The notes under the pieces were generated by a model. The model saw only the letters and a program-made list of their open reading frames with translations. It was not told where the DNA came from and searched no databases. DNA of 64,000 nucleotides from the NCBI GenBank assembly GCA_963846915.1, contig CAWJXV010000002.1:124001-188000 (forward strand). Direction: 5' to 3'. Shown here in pieces: positions 16,116-23,986 of the stretch (the first letter of the stretch is position 1; each line of letters opens with the position of its first letter). The translations under genes and the position numbers were made by a program. The DNA comes from PALSA-612 sp963846915 (GTDB lineage: Bacteria; Actinomycetota; Thermoleophilia; Gaiellales; Gaiellaceae).

Positions 16116-16354
16116 TCCGCCTCGGGGGAGGCCTTCCGGGCGAGGATCTCGCTGAGCCGCTCGACGTCGACGTGTCCGAGCTCCTCTTCCGTCTTTCCGC
16201 GCTTGCGGGCGACGCGCTCGGCCCTGAGGATGTCGATCTTCCCCTGGAGCAGCCGCCGCTCGTAGGAGACCTCGCTCTCCCGCCGCTCGAGCTCCTCGAT
16301 CAGCAGATCGAGGTCGTCGTCGCCCAGCTTGGTGAGATCGGGAAGCGGTTCCAC
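16112..16354 (-). CDS. rsiG: RsiG-like protein with one c-di-GMP-binding signature
   Basis: An 80-residue helical protein. Residues 26-41 match the RsiG c-di-GMP signature E-x3-S-x2-R-x3-Q-x3-D exactly: E26, S30, R33, Q37, D41. Streptomyces RsiG holds the sporulation sigma factor WhiG inactive when c-di-GMP binds two such motifs. Deep-branching actinobacteria such as Rubrobacter have a one-motif form acting as a homodimer, and this protein matches that form. It overlaps the FHA gene by 4 nt (ATGA) and follows the pgsA-like gene by 51 nt. No WhiG is visible here. The anti-sigma role is inferred. Confidence 0.78.
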   Translation of the reverse strand: MEPLPDLTKLGDDDLDLLIEELERRESEVSYERRLLQGKIDILRAERVARKRGKTEEELGHVDVERLSEILARKASPEAE

Positions 16355-16405
16355 ATCGCCCTTTCGTTGGGTTCGGCCGGCCGGCTCATTGAAGCAGCAG
16401 GCCGA

Positions 16406-16984
16406 TCAAGGGTCAACCTCTACTTGAGATTTGCGGGCTGCACCCGAACTCCTCCCCACGCTCCGCCACGCGCCTACGGCATAGACGACTGCGGCAGCGA
16501 TCGCGAGGCCTACGCCGACCCAGAAGAGCACGAGCGGCCACCGGGTGCCTTCGGTGGTGACGATGACGCAGCCGACGGCCAGGTAGAGCACCCAGGTCGC
16601 CGTCTTGCCGAGGAAGTTGACGGAGAACTCGTACCCGCGCGGCCGGACGAACCGGCCGCCGACGATGAGGAGGACGTCGCGACCGAACACGATCACGAGT
16701 GCCGGCCACGGCAGCCTGTCGTCGAGATAGAGCAGGAGCACTGCCGAGTCGATCATCAGCCGGTCGGCGAGCGGGTCGGCGTACTTGCCGATCTCGGACT
16801 CCACGTGCCAGCGGCGGGCGAGTGCGCCGTCGATCTGGTCGGTGATGCCCGCGATCGCGAAGACGACGCCGGCGGCCCAGCTGTGGCCTCCGCTCGCCTT
16901 CACCATCAGCACGATGAAGACCGGCACGAGCGCGAACCGCAGCGCCGTCAGGGCATTCGGGATGTAGCGGTAGTACCGGTGCAC
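16406..16984 (-). CDS. pgsA: CDP-alcohol phosphatidyltransferase (PgsA-like)
   Basis: A 192-residue membrane enzyme that transfers the phosphatidyl group from CDP-diacylglycerol to an alcohol. The catalytic motif D-x2-D-G-x2-A-R-x8-G-x3-D-x3-D is complete at residues 49-74 (D49, D52, G53, G66, D70, D74). Several hydrophobic helices surround it. Glycerol-3-phosphate is the usual acceptor for PgsA, but inositol phosphate or another polyol is possible. The GTG start follows the 39-bp repeat at 17042. It heads the minus-strand series to rsiG, FHA and merR. Confidence 0.85.
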   Translation of the reverse strand: MHRYYRYIPNALTALRFALVPVFIVLMVKASGGHSWAAGVVFAIAGITDQIDGALARRWHVESEIGKYADPLADRLMIDSAVLLLYLDDRLPWPALVIVFGRDVLLIVGGRFVRPRGYEFSVNFLGKTATWVLYLAVGCVIVTTEGTRWPLVLFWVGVGLAIAAAVVYAVGAWRSVGRSSGAARKSQVEVDP

Positions 16985-17041
16985 GAGGCTCAGCTCATGC
17001 TGTCACGAATGCCGGCCCGCGGGCTTCGGCGTCCCGCCGGT

Positions 17042-17080
17042 CGGGGCACCCCAGCCCACCACCCACGTTTCATCGTACCG
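17042..17080. repeat. 39-bp intergenic repeat, copy B
   Basis: The second copy of the element at 557-595 has 36 of 39 bases identical and begins CGGGGCACCCCAGCCCACCA. It lies between the divergent pgsA-like and hutF-like genes, 57 bp from the first and about 60 bp from the second. The downstream GTGTGA/CTGTGA-type sequence also resembles that after copy A. Confidence 0.7.
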
Positions 17081-17138
17081 CGACATTCGTCACGCGTCTG
17101 TGACGCAGGCGTGCCGAAAGCGTGACAATCCGTCCCCA

Positions 17139-18153
17139 GTGGTTGACGGTCGCATGACCCTGCCCGGTTTCGTCACAGCGCACTCGCACGCCTTCCAGCG
17201 CGCGCTGCGCGGGCGGGGTGCCGGTGGTGACTTCTGGGCGTGGCGCGAATCGATGCTCGCGGAGGCTGCGCGCCAGACACCTGACGGTGTCCGCACGAGT
17301 TACGCGCGGACGTACAGCGAGATGCGCGCCGCCGGGTACACCGCCGCAGGCGAGTTCCACTACCTCGGGCTCGCGGAGGCCTTCGCGGCCGTCGAGGCGG
17401 CCGGAGCGGCCGGGCTCGAGCTCGTGCTGCTGCTCGCCGCGTACGAGCGCGGCGGCCTCGAGCGCTTCCGGCAGGCGTCGGTCGTCGACTACCTCCGGCA
17501 GGTCGAGCGGCTCCGGGAAAGCGGCGCCGGCGTCGGCGTCGCCCCCCACTCCGTGCGTGCCTGCTCGGCTTCGTGGCTGGCGGAGATCGGGCGCTACGCG
17601 GCAGCCGAGAGTCTCGTCCTCCACGTGCATGCGTGTGAGCAACTGCGCGAGGTCGAGGAGTGCCTCGCGGAGCACGGGGTGCGACCGATCGAGCTGCTCG
17701 CGCGGTGCGGCTGTCTCAAGACCTCGACGACGGTCGTACATGCCACCCATGCGAGCCTCGCGGAGCTCGACCTGCTCGCGGATGCGGGAGCCACCGTGTG
17801 CCTGTGCCCGACCACCGAGGCGAACCTCGGAGACGGGTTCCCGCCGCTCGGAGGAGCTGCTCGACCGCGGAATCCGGCTCGCGATCGGCTCCGACTCGAA
17901 CGTACGGATCGACCCGCTGGAAGAGCTTCGGGAGCTCGAGGGCACCGCCAGGCGCCAGACGGGCCGGCGCGAGGTGAGCTCGCTCTCGCACCTGCTCGAG
18001 ATCGGTGCTGCCAACGGCGCCGCGTCGCTCGGCCTGGAGGCGTGGCCGGAGATCCACGTCGATCTCGACCATCCGGCGCTCGCCGGCGTGGAGCCCGCCG
18101 ACGTGCTGGCGGCGCTCGTCTTTGGCTGCGCCGCCGACGTCTTCGCCCGCTGA
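17139..18153 (+). CDS. HutF-like formimidoylglutamate deiminase / amidohydrolase, frameshifted
   Basis: A metal-dependent amidohydrolase resembling HutF, which deiminates N-formimino-L-glutamate in histidine breakdown. It has the metal motif AHSHAFQRALRG, EFHYLG, HVHACEQ, HATHAS, CPTTEANLGDG and SDSNVRIDPLEELR. The frame breaks near 17850: dropping one G from CTCGGAGGAG joins FPPL to EELLDRGIRLAIGSDSN. The N-terminal 40-50 residues of typical HutF are absent, so the real start may be missed or the protein is short. The GTG at 17139 is tentative (ATG at 17154 is an alternative). No other hut genes are near, so the substrate is uncertain. Confidence 0.72.
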
Positions 18154-18176
18154 CCGTCATCTACCCGGACCAAAAA

Positions 18177-18206
18177 GAGAGGCGGCGGGTTTCCCCGCCG
18201 CCTCTC
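18177..18206 (-). terminator. Rho-independent terminator of the secreted-protein gene
   Basis: A perfect 13-bp stem, GAGAGGCGGCGGG with CCCGCCGCCTCTC, surrounds a 4-nt loop. On the minus strand it is followed by CTTTTTGG, the expected U tract. It ends the minus-strand gene at 18247 and probably also the convergent hutF-like gene. Confidence 0.85.
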
Positions 18207-18246
18207 GGTGTCGCCTCTCGCGAGACGACTTGGGGGTGATATCGAG

Positions 18247-20258
18247 CTAGACGTTCAACTTCACGAGCCCAGTACCCCAGTTGCTGAACTCAGACCGGGT
18301 TCCTCCGCATGTGGGATCGAAGAGGAAGTCTGAGTCCGAACAGCTCTGGTACTGGATGTACTCCGTCGCCAGGTAGATGGTGTGAGCATCACCGACGGCG
18401 GCGGAGTAGTCGCCCCAGCGGGGACTGCCGAAGAAGTACCAGGCGAAGTCGTCCAGTACATCCTGGCCCGCGAGAACGACGGGGATCTTGCTGACCGGTG
18501 CGGTGTCGCTCACCTTGGAGACGGCCACACTCGGGAAGTTCGTGTTGCCCGTGAGCGTGTAGACCATCGCACCGCTAGTGCCGTCTGGACCGACGCCGAT
18601 CGCAGGGAAGATCACGTCGTTGTTCCAGTTGGCGACATAGCCCTGCCCGTTGACCCCGGCGCCGACCACGAAGGGACCGGCCCAGGCGGTTGCGCTGATG
18701 TCGAAGTACGCAATCACCGACCGGCGGCGGAGGTGTCCAATCGGGTCAGGAACGAGTGCATCCGAGTTCAGACCACCCCAGTTGTGGGCGGCGTGGCTCG
18801 CGGTCTTGACCGACTTGACCTCGTTCATCCGGTCGTCGTTGTTCGCGATCGGCCCAGGCTCGCAGAACGGGCCCACGAAGAAGTCGCAGAGGGGCGTGTT
18901 GCCCGACGACGGCTGCTCCGCGTACGGCGAGAAGCCCGGCGTGTCCGTGAACGGGAAGCCGTAACTCTCCGTACTCGCGATCGCCCAGTTGAAGAAGATC
19001 AGCGGTGAGAAGCTGCTGATCGACGTGGTGTTCGTGAAGGCCCAGAGAGCGATACGGTTGTCCATCGAACCGAGCCAGTCGAGCGCAGACAGAGCGAACT
19101 CAGTGCCAGTGTGCTCAGTGGTCTGCGTCAGGTTCGGAGACGTGGCCGGCTGCACGGAGTACCAGCAGTACGCGGACTCCGGGAAGCCGTCGGTCGCCGC
19201 AACCGATGATGCCCTCAGGCGTGGGGACGAAGTTCCCGATGTCGATGTAGACGACGTTCGGGAACAGGAACCCGGCCGCGAGAGCGGTCGAGTCGATGAT
19301 GTACATCTGGGTGCCGTTGAAGATGTTCTCGTCCCAGTTGAACGAGTTCGTCGAGATGAACAGTGCATTCCTGTTCATGCCGAGCAGCGGCTGGTCGGCG
19401 AGACAACCATCCGGGTTGCCCTCGTCACCGCAGGCACTGCCGTCGAAGCTCGTGTCGAGCACGAAGATGTTGTAGATCGACAGCGGGTCCGACGTCGTGC
19501 TCACGGCGATGAAGACTGCCGAGCCGGGAGCACATCCGGGCGGACCGTAGGCGACCTCGGTCACGTACCACTTGCGCGTGATGGTGTCGTAATGCGCCTT
19601 CGGGTCGGAGACCGAGCAGTAGCCCGTGGCGAGGATCGCCGGGGCCCAGAACTGCTCCATCGGCTCCGCGTTGGTCACGTGACCGAAGTTCGTGTCCGTG
19701 ATCATGAAGACGTTGTTCACGGCCTCGAACACGAAGCCGTTGCCCTCGGCCAGAGCCTGATCCGGAGGCGTGTCGGTGTAGCCGCCGACCGAGTCCTGGT
19801 TGAACGCGTTCAGACCCTTGGCCGACGTGTAGTTGGCCGTCGTGATCGGAAGGCTATGAGCGTGCGGGATGAACGGGGCGTTCGGCGTCACGTTTGCGCC
19901 CGCAGCCGGGCTCGCGCCGAGGCTGGGCACCTTGCTGTTCGGCCCCCGCTTGCCCGGGATGCCCCGGTCATGCGTCAGGATCGACGCCGCGTTCGCCGGC
20001 ACCTTGCTGTTGATGAACCCGGGCTGCTTCGGTGCCGTGGGCACGAACCTGCCCGTCCCGACCATCTGCGGCGTGACATTGCTGCCTTTGATGCTGTTCT
20101 TGCCAGTGTGGCCAGGGCCCTTCTTGATAGCCCGGGCCTTTCGTGGCGTTGGTGGACTTATGCGACGAGGTCGCTGCGCTCACCGACGCAGCTGCAAGCG
20201 CAGCCACCAGCAGCGCGACCGCGAAGGCCGCCGCTGTTGCAAATTTGCGTGGCTTCAC
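18247..20258 (-). CDS. Large secreted protein of unknown function, twice frameshifted
   Basis: A predicted exported protein of about 669 residues. The GTG start at 20258 has a strong purine-rich Shine-Dalgarno (GAGAGGAGAGGAA). The signal peptide is clear: basic KPRK, then a long Ala/Val/Leu core ending VSAATSS. The mature part is rich in Asn, Thr, Ser, Phe and Trp, with segments such as GNGFVFEAVNNVFMITDTN, YDTITRKWYVTEVAYGPP and AFIAVSTTSDPL. The style suggests a beta-rich, possibly propeller-like extracellular protein, but no family is recognised. Two surplus bases (near 20129 and 19203) split it into three frames; removing both gives one continuous frame. Codon use is less GC-extreme than in the neighbours. 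Confidence 0.75.
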
Positions 20259-20340
20259 AGATTCCTCTCCTCTCGATTCCAACTTCTTCTCTCCTCCTCC
20301 TCAAACAGCACTGCAACAAACATCCCTGCCTTCGAGGCCA

Positions 20341-21819
20341 TCACCCCCCTTTCGAACGTCTAGCTTTCCCCCAATACGAACCTGCCCTGCTGGCAGTACG
20401 TCTGGTGCAGGTACTCCCTGTGTCTCCCGAGGAGCTTGCGCACCTTGTGATGACGGACATTCCTAGCAGTGCCTGCGGACGGCGAGCACGGTAGCACGAC
20501 CACCCGCGACTTCCGCGAGTCGTCCAGGACGCGGCACGCCCCAGCGGTCTCACAACCGTGTCACTGCCCGTCACACGCACTGCACGCATGAGCCTAGACG
20601 GCAGCGCGCCCAAAAGCAAGTTGAACGGCGGCCCGCGAAAGTCGGCATGGACGCTGGCTTTCGGGCCATTCCAGGCGGTGCGAGCACACGCGGCTGTCGT
20701 AGTTGCCACCTGCCTCCGTTCGAGCCGAAACGACGGTTTCCTGCCCTGTGCAGCGGCTTTCGCGCCTCGGTTCGTCGAGTGGGATGCCGCGCCCCCGGCC
20801 CGGTAGACCCCTGTCCAGTACGCAGTGCGGACCAGATAGGCCCGCGCTGCCTGCCTGCCGTGCAAACCGTAGGTGCCGTCATAGCTCGCATAAGCCCGTG
20901 CGACCGGCGACGTGGCCGGGTGGCTCGCCGTGGTGAGCTTGCGGGGCAGCGGCGTCAAGGCGGGCTCGATCTGCGTGCCCTCGTGCCACTCGTTGTAACT
21001 CGTGATCGTGACGCGATCGGCACCGGACTGGATCGCGGCCTTCCACATCGCGTCGTAGGTCGAGCCGCCGTCGCGCGGCCGGATGCGCGTGTCGCCGGTG
21101 GCCCGCAACGCGTCGTAGCCGGGACCGACGGACGGTGCGCACAGCAGCCCGGCACGGTGGGCGCGGGCGCAGAGCGAGCCGAAGGTCGCCGGACCGAAGG
21201 TGAAGATGTCGTAGGTGTAGACGCCCGCGAAGTGGTCGGCCGCCGCGCGCGAGACGTTCGCCGTCTGTGCGAGCACCTGCACGCCGGGCAGCGAGCCGAG
21301 GAGTGCCGACCAGCCCGCGTCGTCGACCTCGAACGGGTGGTAGACGTAGAAGCGCCCGATCCCGAGCCCCCGGAGATGCGCGATGTCCGAGGCAACGCTC
21401 GCGGCGGTGCGGTCGGTGTACGGCTCGATCTGGGCTGCGACCTTGAGGCCTTGCTTGGCTGCCATACGGACAATCATCGGCAGACGAAGGTCTTCAATCG
21501 AGCCCCAACCCCACCACGAGCTCACGACCTCCTGGATGCCGGCGCCGGCGATCTCCTTCATCTGCGCTGCGACGACGCCAGGATCGGCGCTCGAGTACGG
21601 GCCGCGGGCCGGGTAGTAGCTCGTCGCCAGGTCGAGCGGCGGGATGTGGCCGTTCTGGTTCCAGTGCATGAAGCTGCCGTCCACCTGGGGGTTGCCGTAC
21701 CACGGGTAATAGAAGATCGACGTCTGGTGTGCCGGGCCTGGAGCCGTGCTTCCGCGCCCCGTCGCGCCGGCCGGCACGAGAAGCGCGAGCAACCCGAGAA
21801 CGAGAGCGAGCCTGTTCAT
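20341..21819 (-). CDS. Secreted GH99/GH71-like glycoside hydrolase
   Basis: A 492-residue exported protein with a signal peptide (MNRLALVLGLLALLVPAGATG). The catalytic-type domain (about residues 30-340) shows YYPWYGNPQVDG, SYYPARGPYSSADPGVVAAQ, VVSSWWGWGS, QIEPYTDRT, GIGRFYVYHPFE and TSYNEWHEGTQIEP. These resemble glycoside hydrolase family 99, endo-alpha-mannosidase-like proteins common in bacterial secretomes; the Glu residues in EPY and EWHEGTQIEP are candidate catalytic acids. The last 150 residues after YWTGVYRA look unlike the family and are basic and low in hydrophobics. A missed frame change near 20800 is possible, so the true end is uncertain. Substrate unknown. Confidence 0.75.
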   Translation of the reverse strand: MNRLALVLGLLALLVPAGATGRGSTAPGPAHQTSIFYYPWYGNPQVDGSFMHWNQNGHIPPLDLATSYYPARGPYSSADPGVVAAQMKEIAGAGIQEVVSSWWGWGSIEDLRLPMIVRMAAKQGLKVAAQIEPYTDRTAASVASDIAHLRGLGIGRFYVYHPFEVDDAGWSALLGSLPGVQVLAQTANVSRAAADHFAGVYTYDIFTFGPATFGSLCARAHRAGLLCAPSVGPGYDALRATGDTRIRPRDGGSTYDAMWKAAIQSGADRVTITSYNEWHEGTQIEPALTPLPRKLTTASHPATSPVARAYASYDGTYGLHGRQAARAYLVRTAYWTGVYRAGGAASHSTNRGAKAAAQGRKPSFRLERRQVATTTAACARTAWNGPKASVHADFRGPPFNLLLGALPSRLMRAVRVTGSDTVVRPLGRAASWTTRGSRGWSCYRARRPQALLGMSVITRCASSSGDTGSTCTRRTASRAGSYWGKARRSKGG

Positions 21820-22105
21820 GTGCGCTAGGGCCGGACGGCCTGACCGCGGATCATGACACCCGCGGACGCGGGAATCTACCCCGAAGACGTAAGCATTTCT
21901 GCAGCCCACGCGACGCCTGCCCTTGTGGCGTCGCCGGCGGAGACGCCGACATGGTCGGCGACGTGCCCGAGCTGCACCGCCACCATGGCCGCGCCGTCGG
22001 CATCGGTCGAGCATGCCGCACCCGCTCACTCGGATGCGGCGGACTCGAGCTGAATTCGGATCTGCATGCCGTGGTGGTATCTCAGACTGCGCTAGCGTGA
22101 ACGCC

Positions 22106-22594
22106 GTGTGGGAGGGCTCGGGAAAGCTCGTCCTTCGCGAGATCGAAGATCGTGATCTCAGCGTGCTGTTCGAGCACTCGACCGATCGCGACGCGATACG
22201 GATGGCCGCGTTCACTTCGCCGGACCCCGATGATCGAACCACCTTCGAGCAACGGTGGGCGCGGCTGAGGAGCGACGACTCTACGACGAACAGGGTCGTC
22301 GAGATCGACGGTCGAGTCGTGGGTCACATTGCAAGCTTCGACTTGGAGGGTCACCGCGAGATCACCTATTGGATCGGCCGTGAAGATTGGGGCCGCGGCA
22401 TCGCCACAGGTGCTCTACAAGAGTTCCTGCAGCTGGAGGCAACCCGTCCGCTTTACGCCCGCGCTGCAACCGACAACGTCGCGTCGATCCGTGTGTTGAC
22501 GAAGTGCGGTTTCCTCGTCGTGGGCGAAGGGCGCGGGTTCGCCCACGGGCGCAACGAGGAGACGGACGAGGTCGTGCTCCGACTCGATGCCTGA
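22106..22594 (+). CDS. GNAT-family N-acetyltransferase (RimJ/RimL type)
   Basis: A 162-residue acetyltransferase: N-terminal LVLREIEDRDLSVLFEHSTD, central ITYWIGREDWGRGIATGALQEFL, which contains the acetyl-CoA pyrophosphate-binding Q/RxxGxG/A signature (GRGIATG), and the C-terminal NVASIRVLTKCGFLVVGEG of the RimL subgroup. The GTG at 22106 is preferred over one at 22097 because TAGCGT (22093-22098) lies 7 nt before it, the window's leaderless spacing. The substrate cannot be read from the sequence. The 286 bp upstream (21820-22105) hold no convincing gene. Confidence 0.85.
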   Translation: MWEGSGKLVLREIEDRDLSVLFEHSTDRDAIRMAAFTSPDPDDRTTFEQRWARLRSDDSTTNRVVEIDGRVVGHIASFDLEGHREITYWIGREDWGRGIATGALQEFLQLEATRPLYARAATDNVASIRVLTKCGFLVVGEGRGFAHGRNEETDEVVLRLDA

Positions 22595-22672
22595 CCCCAC
22601 GGAGAGGCGCTCCGCCGCATCCTGCCCGCCTCTCGAAGCGGAAACCCGCATGGCTATGCGGGTTCCGGTTGA

Positions 22673-22747
22673 TCGGGGCGGACGGATTCGAACCGTCGGC
22701 CTCTAGTCCCCCAGACTAGCGCGCTAACCAGGCTGCGCCACGCCCCG
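22673..22747 (-). tRNA. tRNA-Pro (anticodon GGG)
   Basis: A full cloverleaf is seen on the minus strand. The acceptor 5' strand CGGGGCG pairs with CGCCCCG, with discriminator A. The D arm contains GCAGCCTGGTTAGCGC. The anticodon stem CTAGT/ACTAG holds loop CTGGGGG, which places GGG at positions 34-36. The T arm has GGTTCGAATCC. CCA is not encoded. It reads CCC/CCU Pro codons. proS lies about 1.2 kb away on the same strand. Confidence 0.93.
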
Positions 22748-22799
22748 GCCCGGTCGAGTCTAGCCGAGCGGCTCAAGCCGCCCCGGGAGCCTGCCGAAG

Positions 22800-23675
22800 A
22801 TGTCTGGTATGACGCGCGCGTTGCGGATCGCGGCCGTCGTGGCGTTCCTCGGGGTATCGCTGGAGCTGTCCGCGTCCGCTCTCGCCGCCGGGAGCTCGCA
22901 GGTCGCTGCGATCCAGGTGGCGCTGCGGGCCAAGCATCTCTATCCGGGGACCGTGGACGGCGTGCTCGGGCCGTCGACGAAGGCCGGCGTCCTGGCGCTC
23001 CAGCGCCGGGCGGGCCTCGTCCCGGACGGCGCCGTCGGGCAGCGGACGATCGCCGCGCTCGGCCCGCTCGCAGGACCGGCGCTCGGTACGCGAACCCTCG
23101 CCCCCGGCGCGGTCGGCGGCGACGTCGTCGAGCTCCAGTTCCTGCTCGCGTGGCACGGCTTCCCCTCGGGCACGATCGACGGCGGCTTCGGGTCGCACGT
23201 CGAGGCGGCGCTGCTGCGCTTCCAGCGCTGGGCGGACCTGCCGACGGTGGGCGTGGCCGGTCCGGCCACGGTCACCGCACTGCGGGCGCCGGTCCCCGAG
23301 TGCCCGCTGCCGCTCGCGTGGCCGCTTCGCGTCGCCGTGGGCGATCGCTTCGGCCCTCGCGGCGCCGCCTTCCACCCCGGCATCGACCTCCCCGCCGCGG
23401 CCGGGACGCCCGTTCAGGCCGCCGCGGTCGGGCGCGTCACCTTCGCCGGCCCGACGACGAGCGGATACGGGAACCTCGTCGTCGTCAAGCACGCGGGCGG
23501 TGTCGTGACGATGTACGCGCACCTCTCACGCATCGTCGCCTATCGCGGCGAATCGGTCACCGTCGGCACGCTCGTCGGTCTCGTCGGCGCCACGGGCGAG
23601 ACGACCGGGCCTCACCTCCACTTCGAGGTGCGCGTCCGCGGTGCGGCCGTCGACCCGCTGCCGGCGCTCGGCTAG
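22800..23675 (+). CDS. Secreted M23 (LytM-type) endopeptidase with two peptidoglycan-binding domains
   Basis: A 291-residue exported cell-wall hydrolase. A signal peptide (RALRIAAVVAFLGVSLELSASALAA) is followed by two PG_binding_1 repeats, about residues 35-80 (VALRAKHLYPGTVDGVLGPS) and 100-155 (LQFLLAWHGFPSGTIDGGFG). The M23 peptidase domain (about 175-285) has the zinc motifs HPGIDLPA (H, D) and GPHLHFEV (HxH). It probably cleaves peptide cross-links during growth or division. ATG at 22800 or 22809 is possible; the second starts MTRALR. It is divergent from tRNA-Pro. Confidence 0.92.
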   Translation: MSGMTRALRIAAVVAFLGVSLELSASALAAGSSQVAAIQVALRAKHLYPGTVDGVLGPSTKAGVLALQRRAGLVPDGAVGQRTIAALGPLAGPALGTRTLAPGAVGGDVVELQFLLAWHGFPSGTIDGGFGSHVEAALLRFQRWADLPTVGVAGPATVTALRAPVPECPLPLAWPLRVAVGDRFGPRGAAFHPGIDLPAAAGTPVQAAAVGRVTFAGPTTSGYGNLVVVKHAGGVVTMYAHLSRIVAYRGESVTVGTLVGLVGATGETTGPHLHFEVRVRGAAVDPLPALG

Positions 23676-23681
23676 CCCGAC

Positions 23682-23984
23682 TTACTCCCCCCGGAGACGG
23701 CGGTAGAGCCGGTCGACGAGATCCGGCATGCGCTCGAGCCCGTCCGTGATGACGCGGATCCGGTACTCGAGGAAGTGCTCGGGCTCGACGGCGAGCCCCT
23801 TCGCCAGCTTGGCGACGACGTCGTTGGAGGGGACCGGGCGGCTCCCGTGGACGATGTGGTTGAGGTAGCCGGCCGAGAGGCCCGTCTTCGCGGCCAGGCC
23901 GCGATAGGTCGTGCCGGTCTCCTCCATCAAGCGCTCGACCGTCGGGCCGAACGCCTCCTCGCTGAAGCGGCGACGCTTCGGCAC
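23682..23984 (-). CDS. XRE-family helix-turn-helix protein
   Basis: A 100-residue protein with an N-terminal XRE HTH: VERLMEETGTTYRGLAAKTGLSAGYLNHIVHGSRPVPSNDVV, where TYRGLAAKTGLSAGYLNHIV forms the two recognition helices (about residues 26-45). The C-terminal helix (EPEHFLEYRIRVITDGLERMP) may be for dimerisation. It begins 2 nt after the proS stop with a Shine-Dalgarno AGGAG, so it is co-transcribed with proS. Target unknown. Autoregulation of the proS unit is possible but not shown. Confidence 0.85.
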   Translation of the reverse strand: MPKRRRFSEEAFGPTVERLMEETGTTYRGLAAKTGLSAGYLNHIVHGSRPVPSNDVVAKLAKGLAVEPEHFLEYRIRVITDGLERMPDLVDRLYRRLRGE

Positions 23985-23986
23985 TC

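Noticed and set aside
16112..16354. Reading the 80-residue protein as a generic coiled coil
   Set aside because: All five spaced residues of the RsiG c-di-GMP signature are present, so the specific family call is preferred.
21820..22105. Short plus-strand frame rich in Ala, Ser and Thr at 21853-22053
   Set aside because: It has no promoter or ribosome site, its composition follows base bias, and it lies directly upstream of the GNAT promoter.
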